Part shown: one piece after another, positions 6,959 through 13,333 of the stretch
How positions within the stretch are numbered: position 1 is the stretch's first letter
Layout: every line of letters begins with the position of its first letter
Virus record (IMG/VR): IMGVR_UViG_3300032223_002502
Span: 1-23,681 of that record
From: a virus
Length of the DNA stretch: 23,681 nt
Strand: one strand, 5' to 3'
Translations under genes and position numbers: made by a program
The notes under the pieces: generated by a model
The model's database searches: none
What the model was told of the DNA's origin: nothing
What the model saw: the letters and a program-made list of their open reading frames with translations, nothing else

Positions 6959-9136
6959 ATGTCACTTGCCAACGACGGAACCGGATCGAAGATCGAACGC
7001 CTCGGAGCCCTGGATGCCGGGGGAGATCTTAGCGAGAACCTCGCGATCCTTTCCACTGAGCTGATCCAGTCGACCCGGGACGCCTTCTGGTACTACAACC
7101 GGTCCGAGCAGGCTTACCATACCAGGCTCAATCTCTGGAACGGCCAGTCCGCCGACGGCCGCAAGCACGGGGCCGATCTCAATGCCCAGCCCTTCCCCTG
7201 GGAGGGGGCGAGCGATATGCGCCCGCGCATCATCGACAGCGCGATCAACGAGCAAGTGATGCTCATGATGAGCGCCTTCACCAGGGCGAACACGCAGGCC
7301 GTGGCGATGGACTCCGACGACATGGAATACGCGGAGAAGGTCTCGACCCTGCTCAAATATGTCATCTGGAACCAGATGCGCCCCCAGATCCGCCGCGAGC
7401 TCCAGCTTGCCGCCAACTGGCGTCAGACCTACGGGGCCTCGATCACGGCCGTCATGTGGGATCAGCAACTTCGCCGCACCACTCAGGAGATCACCCTCGC
7501 CGGCCTCGCCACCATGATGGGTGCCACCGAGGACCCCCAGCAACTCGCCGCCATCAAGCAGCAGATCACCGAGCAGGTGATGGACCCCCTTCGCGAGGAG
7601 GAGAATCTCCGCATCCTGACCGGGATGTCGCCGATCCTGAAGAAGGGTCCGGCACGCGCCTGCCTGAAGGAGCTCCGCGAGACCGGCCGCTGCGAGATCC
7701 CGATCCCCGAGGTCTTCTCCGCCATGCCCAAGTGGAGCGCCCTGCTTCCGATGGTCGATGTTTTCTTCCCTTGCATCACCGACGACATCCAGCGGGCACC
7801 CTGGGTGGCTCACCGTGAGCGTCTCACCGAGGGTGAGCTGCGCGACCGGATCAACACCCACGGCTACGATGCCGACTGGGTCGAGGAAGCCGTCAAGCGC
7901 AAGGGCTACGTGGTCGACACCCTGACATCGAACCTCCTGCTCCTCTCCGAGAGCCGCCGCAACTTCTGGGGCATCCTCGACTACGAGCGCCGGGACCTGA
8001 TTGAGATCTTCCACTTCCACAGGAAATCCGTGGATGACGACGGCATTCCCTGCGTCTGGAATACCGTCCTCTGCCTCGGCGTCCGTGATAGCGTGGCCCT
8101 GGACGAGGCCCTGCCCTACGAGCATGGCCAGTATCCCTATGTGGTCCACCAGCGCGAGCAGATCGCCCGCACGATCCTTGAGTCCCGGGGCGTTCCGACG
8201 ATCGCCGATACCTGGGAGAAAGAGGTCAAGTGCCAACGTGACGCCCGCAGTGATCGCACCTCCATTTCCGTCCTCCCGCCCATTCTTGTCCCCGCGTCTC
8301 GTGGCGCGATGAATCTCTCCTTCGGCCCCGGCACCAAGTGGCCGAGCCGCCGCGGCGAGGAGATCTCCTGGATGCAGATCCCGCCGGGGGACGGATCCTC
8401 CATCGAGATCGAAAAGGCCGCCCAGACCACGCTCGACCAGTACCTCGGCCGCATGACCGAGAACTGCCCGCCCCAGCTCGCCCAGCTCCACCAGCAGGAC
8501 CTCGTCGACGGGTGGCTGCTCGAGATGCGTCAGGTGGTCGGTCAGACCCTCCAGCTTTGCCAGCAGTACATGGCCGAGGATCATGTCGTGCGCATCGTCG
8601 GTGCGCTCTCCCGACCTTGGAATGCCGGACGCAGCGAGGTGCAGGGAATGTTCGACGTGAGCTTGGAATTCGACATCCGCGACCTCAACCACGAACTGCT
8701 CAAGGAGAAGTTCGGCCTGATCCAGAGCGTCCTGGCCAATGACCGTTTTGGCCGCGTCGATTACAGCAAGTTCACCGAGCTCATGTTCCGCGCCATCGAT
8801 CCAAACATGGCGGGGGCCGTGCTCCAGCCGATGGATCAGGCGACTCAGGCACAGGTCAGCGACGAGCAGAATGCCCTGACCCAGATGGTGGCCGGAGTGG
8901 AGCCCAAGATGGAGCCGCAGGCCGGGATGAACTATCAGCTCCGGCTGCAGACGCTCCAGCAGTCGATCCAGATGAATCCCGAACTCCAGCAGATGATCGC
9001 CGCACGGCCGGTGCTCTCCAAGATGGTGGAGAACCGGATCAAGTTCTTGAACTTCCAGTTGCAACAGCAAGGCAACGCCCAGATCGGACGGGTCGGCACC
9101 CAGCCGGTGCTGCAAGCGGGCCAGCCGAATCAATAA
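6959..9136 (+). CDS. Portal protein
   Basis: The 725-aa product is a phage portal: a dodecameric ring at one capsid vertex through which DNA enters and leaves and to which the terminase docks. The N-terminal region has the pattern typical of podovirus portals (PFPWEGASDMRPRIIDSAINEQVMLM, then a helix with ANTQAV, about residues 63-105). Helical wing and stem regions follow. The C-terminal ~140 residues are Gln-rich (many QQ/QM pairs), consistent with a helical barrel. The length equals that of the P22 portal, though sequence relation to P22 was not tested. The gene has no SD and its ATG is at the predicted transcription start of element 1. A 723-codon open frame lies antisense to it and is considered a composition shadow. 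Confidence 0.88.
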   Translation: MSLANDGTGSKIERLGALDAGGDLSENLAILSTELIQSTRDAFWYYNRSEQAYHTRLNLWNGQSADGRKHGADLNAQPFPWEGASDMRPRIIDSAINEQVMLMMSAFTRANTQAVAMDSDDMEYAEKVSTLLKYVIWNQMRPQIRRELQLAANWRQTYGASITAVMWDQQLRRTTQEITLAGLATMMGATEDPQQLAAIKQQITEQVMDPLREEENLRILTGMSPILKKGPARACLKELRETGRCEIPIPEVFSAMPKWSALLPMVDVFFPCITDDIQRAPWVAHRERLTEGELRDRINTHGYDADWVEEAVKRKGYVVDTLTSNLLLLSESRRNFWGILDYERRDLIEIFHFHRKSVDDDGIPCVWNTVLCLGVRDSVALDEALPYEHGQYPYVVHQREQIARTILESRGVPTIADTWEKEVKCQRDARSDRTSISVLPPILVPASRGAMNLSFGPGTKWPSRRGEEISWMQIPPGDGSSIEIEKAAQTTLDQYLGRMTENCPPQLAQLHQQDLVDGWLLEMRQVVGQTLQLCQQYMAEDHVVRIVGALSRPWNAGRSEVQGMFDVSLEFDIRDLNHELLKEKFGLIQSVLANDRFGRVDYSKFTELMFRAIDPNMAGAVLQPMDQATQAQVSDEQNALTQMVAGVEPKMEPQAGMNYQLRLQTLQQSIQMNPELQQMIAARPVLSKMVENRIKFLNFQLQQQGNAQIGRVGTQPVLQAGQPNQ

Positions 9137-9180
9137 TCAGGAACTTAGGAACTCATGAAAAAATTCTTTCAGATTCTCTT

Positions 9181-9205
9181 CTCTGCGCCTCTGCGCCTCT
9201 GCGCG
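9181..9205 (-). repeat. GCGCAGAG-type repeat, copy 2
   Basis: Perfect 25-bp copy in reverse orientation (three CTCTGCGC units) in the gap after the portal gene. It is preceded by the AATCAGGAAC/TTAGGAACTC words at 9135-9154. An open frame starting at 9155 runs through the repeat (read as SAPLRLCA) but is not the likely start of the next gene. Confidence 0.9.
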
Positions 9206-9232
9206 AAACCTTACGTTCTGAGGGCCACGCGC

Positions 9233-9466
9233 ATGACGGATGCCGAGCTCGTCGGTGCCCTTGCCGTCGACAACGACCACCCCGTGCTGCAGGCCGTGCT
9301 TGAAGTGATCGACCGTGCGCGGACCGAGGCACGGAGCGAGGCCAAGGCCATCATCAAGAGCGAGCGGGAGACCATCTTTGCACTTGGCGGGGAGAATGGA
9401 CTCGACCGCTTGGAAGAATATCTGCTCAACCTCCGTGCCGAAGCCATGAGGCAGAGGCAGGTCTGA
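9233..9466 (+). CDS. Small helical protein between portal and scaffold
   Basis: The 77-aa product is read from the ATG at 9233 because GAGGG at 9220-9224 gives it an SD, whereas the extra N-terminus of the longer frame from 9155 is encoded by the repeat. The protein is highly charged and helical (VLQAVLEVIDRARTEARSEAKAIIKSERETIFAL). Small helical genes at this position in related phages are usually of unknown function; it could be a portal or scaffold accessory factor. The frame ends just at a strong inverted repeat. Confidence 0.65.
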   Translation: MTDAELVGALAVDNDHPVLQAVLEVIDRARTEARSEAKAIIKSERETIFALGGENGLDRLEEYLLNLRAEAMRQRQV

Positions 9467-9495
9467 GTCGAGAGACGAGGGTCGACCCTCGACTC
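9465..9495 (+). terminator. GAGTCGAG hairpin with inner GAGGGTCGACCCTC palindrome
   Basis: GAGTCGAG (9465-9472) pairs with CTCGACTC (9488-9495); alternatively the 14-base perfect palindrome at 9477-9490 forms. It overlaps the stop of the preceding gene and belongs to the TCGAG/CTCGA word family. No T-run follows. It may end the portal transcript just before element 2. Confidence 0.45.
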
Positions 9496-9497
9496 AC

Positions 9498-9520
9498 ATT
9501 CATCTGCGGTGCGGATGAAT
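9498..9520 (+). repeat. Short inverted repeat abutting promoter-like element 2
   Basis: ATTCATC (9498-9504) and GATGAAT (9514-9520) are perfect inverted arms around 9 bases, ending 2 bases before the C-run of element 2. It could be a regulator site or a terminator stem. Element 3 has a comparable ATGGG/CCCAT inverted pair at 15481-15497. Confidence 0.4.
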
Positions 9521-9522
9521 TT

Positions 9523-9557
9523 CCCCCATTAAGCTCGACCCGTCGGTGACCGATACT
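9523..9557 (+). promoter_or_regulatory. Promoter-like 35-bp element, copy 2 (scaffold/capsid)
   Basis: CCCCCATTAAGCTCG, 12 bases, CCGATACT. TTAAGC at 9529-9534 and GATACT at 9552-9557 with a 17-bp spacer. It is placed to transcribe the leader ORF at 9565, the scaffold and the capsid genes. Confidence 0.72.
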
Positions 9558-9564
9558 CCCCCGC

Positions 9565-9639
9565 ATGGGATCTTCCTGCGCTTCGATCGGCACCGCATCA
9601 CGCGGGGCAAAGGCAAGTGCTGACAACAAGGCCTCTTGA
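9565..9639 (+). other. Possible 24-aa leader ORF after element 2
   Basis: ATG lies 7 bases after the -10-like box and opens a 24-codon frame (MGSSCASIGTASRG...), closing with TGA at 9637-9639, 17 bases before the scaffold ATG. The end overlaps a GGCCTC-TT-GAGGGCC hairpin (9630-9644). It has no SD and would need leaderless initiation. It may be non-coding. Confidence 0.3.
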
Positions 9640-9656
9640 GGGCCGTATAAAAACTC

Positions 9657-10706
9657 ATGAGCGAAAGCACCCAAGAGACAGCAGCACCCGCACCCGACAT
9701 CGCCGAAGAATCTCGTGATTCCATAAGCGATATCCTGGATCATCTCCCACCCGAGGTGGCTCAGGCCCTTGGCAAGTCAAAGGACTCCAAGAGCAAGCAA
9801 GAGCCCGATCCGACGGATGCCGAGACCGAGGAGGAGAATGCGGGGACAGAGACTGAGGATTCCGAATCCGAGGACGACAACAAGGATGAGGAGGATTCCG
9901 AGGAGAAAGACTCCGAGGAAAAGCCCAAGGGAATCGAGAAGCTCGAAAAGCGCATCGACAAGCTGACCCGCCGCCGCAAGGAGGCCGAGTCCGCTGCCGA
10001 ATCACTCCGTGCCGAAAACGAGAGCCTGAAGGCCGAAGTCGAGAAACGATCCGTCATCAAGCTCGAGGCCACGGCCGAGGATCCCCTTGCCGATCTCGAT
10101 TCGATGTCCGAACTGGAAGCCAAGGTCAGCGCGGCCAAAAAGGTCCGCGCCTGGGCACTGGCCAATCCGGACGGTGCCACGGTGACCAATCCCGACGGCA
10201 GCGAGCGCTATGTCGACCGCAGCGAGATGGCCAAGTTCATCGCACAGACCGATGCCCTCCTCACCGACCACGCCCCGTCGCGCAAGGAGTACCTTGCCCA
10301 GCGCGAGGCAATCCTGCCCGAGGCCAAGGCGACCTATCCCGACCTCTTCAAGGTGGGATCGGCCGAGCACAAGGTCATGGTCGAGACCCTCAAGCAGGTA
10401 CCCGCGCTCAAGCGTCTGCCCGGCTACGAGATGGTCATCGGCGACGCCCTCCTCGGCATGAAGTACCGGATGGAGGCCGCCCAGGCGAAATCAGAGTCCC
10501 AGTCCAAGTCAGCCGCTGAATCAAAAGGCACCGACGCAAGTAAAACAGCATTTGCGGCCCCCTCGAGGAAGGTGATCGCCCCCGCGATCCCCAAGCCCTC
10601 GGCAAGCCGCCCACCCGCCGCCAGCACCAAAGGGAAGTCAGGACGCCTCGACCGAGTGATCGGATCGGGATCCATGGACGACCTCACGGCCTACTTCGGC
10701 GGGTAA
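9657..10706 (+). CDS. Scaffolding protein
   Basis: The 349-aa product fits a phage scaffold, which templates capsid shell assembly and is absent from the mature virion. It lies directly before the major capsid gene. Residues about 40-105 are extremely acidic (Glu/Asp/Ser runs), then a basic coiled coil (KGIEKLEKRIDKLTRRRKEAESAAESLRAENESL, about 100-135), a central helical domain and a Lys/Ala/Pro/Ser-rich basic C-terminus. A basic C-terminal end is what many scaffolds use to bind coat protein. No protease motif is seen. The ATG is preceded by GTATAAAAACTC, with only a distant GAGGG. Confidence 0.78.
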   Translation: MSESTQETAAPAPDIAEESRDSISDILDHLPPEVAQALGKSKDSKSKQEPDPTDAETEEENAGTETEDSESEDDNKDEEDSEEKDSEEKPKGIEKLEKRIDKLTRRRKEAESAAESLRAENESLKAEVEKRSVIKLEATAEDPLADLDSMSELEAKVSAAKKVRAWALANPDGATVTNPDGSERYVDRSEMAKFIAQTDALLTDHAPSRKEYLAQREAILPEAKATYPDLFKVGSAEHKVMVETLKQVPALKRLPGYEMVIGDALLGMKYRMEAAQAKSESQSKSAAESKGTDASKTAFAAPSRKVIAPAIPKPSASRPPAASTKGKSGRLDRVIGSGSMDDLTAYFGG

Positions 10707-10782
10707 AACCCCAAACAACTCAAACACCCAAACAAACATCCGGCTTTAGAACCCTAAAACCTAAAGCCTAACATCTAACACT
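10707..10782 (+). promoter_or_regulatory. A/C-rich leader of the major capsid gene
   Basis: The first half is CAA/CCAAA-rich; the second half is a set of CTAAA/CCTAAAGCCTAAC words running up to ATG 10783. There is no SD and no stable hairpin, although this should be among the most strongly translated genes. Similar CTAAC words precede starts at 4276, 13334 and 21328. Confidence 0.5.
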
Positions 10783-11799
10783 ATGGCAGCTACAAGCTAT
10801 CTCAATTCAGTCGGTAAGAGGGAAGATCTCTCTGATATCATCGCCGTCGTCGACGCCAAGGAAACGATACTTACATCGTCCATAAAGAAAAGTTCAAAAA
10901 AGCCCAGCAACGCGTATGTTGAGTGGCTCGTGGATTCCTATCCTTCCACCAGCACCGCCGGAACCGTTGACGGAACCGAGGTCGCCTACACCGATGCCGC
11001 CGACTTCGCGTCGACCCGTTACCGCATCGGCACTTACATCCAGCAGTTCCGCCGCGTCCCCGGCGTCAGCCGCCTGGAGGAGACCGTCGCCACCGTCGCC
11101 GGTGTCAACAACCCCGACTCCCAGGGTGTGGCCGGAGCCACGGAATTCGCCCGTGCGAAGGCCAAGGCCGTAATCATGGTCAAGCGCGACATCGAGGCAA
11201 CCTGCCTGAGCGCCAATGGTGCCGTGGCCGGAACCGGCTCGGTCGCCTACAAGACCCGTGGTCTGGGTCAGTGGCTCAGTGCTTCGGCTGATTCCGTCGC
11301 CCTCGGTCAGTCCAACGTGCTGCTCTCCAGCTCCCAGATCTATTCGGGGAACCTGAGTGCCTTCACCGAGGATTCCCTCCGTGGCGTGCTTCAGCAGCGC
11401 TGGAGCGTGACGGGCAAGGGTGGGGATCTCCTCGCCATCGTCGGTAGCGATGTCAAGAATAGCGTGAGCGACTTCTCGAGATACTTACCAAGTAAGACAA
11501 GCAACACCCCTGTGCGTTTCTACAATCAGGACGTGAATAGTAAGATGGTGTCCTCGGTTGTAGACCTCTATAGTGGAGACTACGGCAATCTTGAGTTGCA
11601 CCTGTCTGCGTTTTTGCCGACCACCCGCACGGGATACATCATCGATCCCGAGTTCTGCGAGCTCCGCACTCACACCGCCCCGTACTTCACCGAGCTCCCT
11701 GATCTCGGTGCCGGTCGTCGCGGCATCGTGGAGGCCATCGTGGCCCTGGTTCCGACCAACCCACAGGCCCACGCCAAGATCGACGCCGCCAACGCGTAA
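10783..11799 (+). CDS. Major capsid protein, SU10-like
   Basis: The 338-aa product resembles the SU10-type major capsid family (HK97 fold), which forms the icosahedral shell. Supporting features are the N-terminal segment (SVGKREDLSDIIAVVDAKETILTSSIKK), the RYRIGTYIQQFRRVPGVSRLEETVATVAGV region and the late TGYIIDPEFCELRTHTAPYFTELPD segment near the C-terminus. It directly follows the scaffold gene. Two patches, about 10795-10925 and 11480-11620, use AT-richer codons than the rest, suggesting segmental exchange between capsid genes. A very strong hairpin follows the stop. Confidence 0.87.
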   Translation: MAATSYLNSVGKREDLSDIIAVVDAKETILTSSIKKSSKKPSNAYVEWLVDSYPSTSTAGTVDGTEVAYTDAADFASTRYRIGTYIQQFRRVPGVSRLEETVATVAGVNNPDSQGVAGATEFARAKAKAVIMVKRDIEATCLSANGAVAGTGSVAYKTRGLGQWLSASADSVALGQSNVLLSSSQIYSGNLSAFTEDSLRGVLQQRWSVTGKGGDLLAIVGSDVKNSVSDFSRYLPSKTSNTPVRFYNQDVNSKMVSSVVDLYSGDYGNLELHLSAFLPTTRTGYIIDPEFCELRTHTAPYFTELPDLGAGRRGIVEAIVALVPTNPQAHAKIDAANA

Positions 11800-11816
11800 T
11801 TCTGGTTCGTGGTACA

Positions 11817-11844
11817 CAGCGTCCGGGGGCAACCCCGGGCGCTG
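11817..11844 (+). terminator. Strong 12-bp hairpin with GCAA tetraloop after the capsid gene
   Basis: CAGCGTCCGGGG (11817-11828) pairs with CCCCGGGCGCTG (11833-11844) with one T-G wobble, closing on GCAA, a GNRA tetraloop. The 12-bp GC-rich stem begins 17 bases after the capsid stop. The following bases (CAATCACGG) contain no T-run, so it may protect the capsid mRNA 3' end or attenuate transcription rather than terminate fully. Confidence 0.7.
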
Positions 11845-11865
11845 CAATCACGGTCCAAAATCCTC

Positions 11866-12351
11866 ATGTCACTCGTAGCACCCATCGAAGCCAGCTCTGC
11901 CGTCCTGGAGGAATTCCGCAAGGGATTCAAGCAGCACGCCGTTGCGGCGGCCCTCCGTCAGGAGAAGGTGAATGCCTACTCGCGTCAGCTTGAGAACTCC
12001 TCCCGGCTCATGGAGGGTCTCGGCCAGCTCAAGTACCGGATCGATGCCGACCTCTACCATCACATGAAAGCCATCTTTGGTCCCGATTGCTGGAAGGACA
12101 AGGCCTTCACCGATGCCCTTGAACGCGACGGCATCATTCAACGGGTCAAGGGGATTTCGGATAAGATCATGTCGTTCGCTCCTACGGAGCGAAAGGCTGA
12201 AGACTGTAGGCTGAAGGATGAAGGTTCCGAGGAAACAGCCAAGAAGATCATTGCGGAACACACCTTTCCAGAAACCGAACTGCCCGCCCCTTCCACCGAG
12301 GGAACGCTTGATGGTGCCGAGGTAGAAAGCACCGACACCATCGTCTCATGA
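11866..12351 (+). CDS. Hypothetical head-region protein with repeat-derived linker
   Basis: The 161-aa product is read from the ATG at 11866; the longer frame from 11809 would run through the capsid hairpin. The N-terminal two thirds are helical (VLEEFRKGFKQHAVAAALRQEKVNAYSRQLENSSRLMEGLGQL, then RIDADLYHHMKAIFGPDCWKD). The position after the capsid suggests a head-associated protein, function unknown. Residues about 107-123 (TERKAEDCRLKDEGSEE) are encoded by the GGCTGAAG word repeat (12185-12228), which recurs inverted in the gap at 13295-13320. The C-terminus is an acidic, probably disordered tail. Confidence 0.7.
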   Translation: MSLVAPIEASSAVLEEFRKGFKQHAVAAALRQEKVNAYSRQLENSSRLMEGLGQLKYRIDADLYHHMKAIFGPDCWKDKAFTDALERDGIIQRVKGISDKIMSFAPTERKAEDCRLKDEGSEETAKKIIAEHTFPETELPAPSTEGTLDGAEVESTDTIVS

Positions 12352-12366
12352 GTTTGCTCCTTTCCT

Positions 12367-12391
12367 CTCTGCGCCTCTGCGCCTCTGCGCG
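12367..12391 (-). repeat. GCGCAGAG-type repeat, copy 3
   Basis: Perfect 25-bp reverse-orientation copy filling most of the 61-base gap before the adaptor gene. Confidence 0.9.
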
Positions 12392-12412
12392 AGTCCATTC
12401 CCCTGCATCCTT

Positions 12413-13204
12413 GTGAGAACTGTTACTTTCAAGAGCGTCATTGACGGAGCCCTTGCCCGCATGGGTCTCGACCCCTTGGTCACTCCCTCCTCCAACACGC
12501 TGGCGGCCTTCACCGAGTACGCGAACTCCTCGCTCCGTGCCGCTTGGGAGATGTACCCGTGGCCCGATGCCGTGCGGTTTGAGAGTCGCCAGTTCTACCC
12601 CACCTGGGTGACCGGGACTTCCTACGCCGCCGGTGCCGTTGTCCTGGGGAGTGATGGCAACTACTACTACGCCCGCCAAACAAACTCTTCCCAAGATCCG
12701 CTTGCCGATACCACTGATACTTACTGGGCTCCGGCCAGCTCTTACAGCTCGACTACCGGCAGCGGGATCCTCTATGCGATCTCACTCGACCAAGTGCTGG
12801 GTGGCACCACCCTCACCCCGATTGGCGAGGTGCTCGGAGTCTTCCAGAGCGATCCCAGGACAAACCGGTATGCCACCCCGGTCAACTGGATGCTGACCAA
12901 TGACGGCATCGTTGTCGGTCAGAATGGGCTCTCGGTCACCTCGATCCCTTCCACGGTCTGGGTCCAGTTCACCGTCCGCCCTTCGGTCTACACCACTTCA
13001 AGCTATAGCAACGGCGACACGATCCCCTATGTCGTGGCCGAGGCCGTCAAGTTCGGCATCTGTGCCGAGGCCCAGCGTGAGGATGGCCAATTTGACAAGG
13101 CCGCCGCCCATGACGCCAATGCCCTGGCCGCGCTCAACACCGAGTGGGACAAGCTGGAAATGAAACAGGGCCAGCAAGGGCGCTTTTCAGCGATGAATCG
13201 CTAA
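12413..13204 (+). CDS. Head-tail adaptor-like protein with an inserted carbohydrate-binding-like motif
   Basis: The 263-aa product begins at GTG 12413, without an SD; the next in-frame ATG would remove 16 residues that match the usual start of adaptors (VTFKSVIDGALARMGLDP). Position after the capsid genes, the N-terminal helices and the C-terminal helical hairpin (YVVAEAVKFGICAEAQREDGQFDKAAAHD...) suggest a podovirus adaptor that docks below the portal. Residues about 61-106 (WVTGTSYAAGAVV, GNYYYAR, then W) follow the Trp/Tyr pattern of chitin-binding-like CBM5/12 modules, inserted between the two helical parts. Function is from context and general pattern. Confidence 0.68.
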   Translation: MRTVTFKSVIDGALARMGLDPLVTPSSNTLAAFTEYANSSLRAAWEMYPWPDAVRFESRQFYPTWVTGTSYAAGAVVLGSDGNYYYARQTNSSQDPLADTTDTYWAPASSYSSTTGSGILYAISLDQVLGGTTLTPIGEVLGVFQSDPRTNRYATPVNWMLTNDGIVVGQNGLSVTSIPSTVWVQFTVRPSVYTTSSYSNGDTIPYVVAEAVKFGICAEAQREDGQFDKAAAHDANALAALNTEWDKLEMKQGQQGRFSAMNR

Positions 13205-13333
13205 GAAGAAATTGAATATGGAACTCAGGAACTCAGGAAAATGAACAAAAAACCAACTCAAATCTCCTTTGCGCCTCTGCGCCCCTGCGCGAGAACCTTC
13301 AGCCTTCAGCCTACAGCCTAACCACCTATTCCC
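13205..13333. repeat. Gap of stacked repeat words, with repeat copy 4
   Basis: The 129-base gap contains GGAACTCAGGAACTC words (13218-13237), a degenerate reverse copy of the 25-bp element at 13267-13291 (starts CTTTGCGC, middle unit CCCTGCGC) and CTTCAGCCTTCAGCC words (13296-13320), ending in CTAACC just before the next gene. No promoter-like element of the CCCCCATTAAG type is present. Confidence 0.8.

Noticed and set aside
6962-9133. 723-aa minus-strand frame opposite portal
   Set aside because: It mirrors the portal codons with Leu/Gly/His/Asp-rich low-complexity content and has no recognisable domain; composition shadow.
9155-9232. Longer N-terminus for the gene after portal
   Set aside because: The extra residues are encoded by the 25-bp repeat, and an SD precedes the internal ATG at 9233.
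11809-11865. Upstream extension of the head-region protein
   Set aside because: It would translate the capsid-gene hairpin; the ATG at 11866 lies after it.
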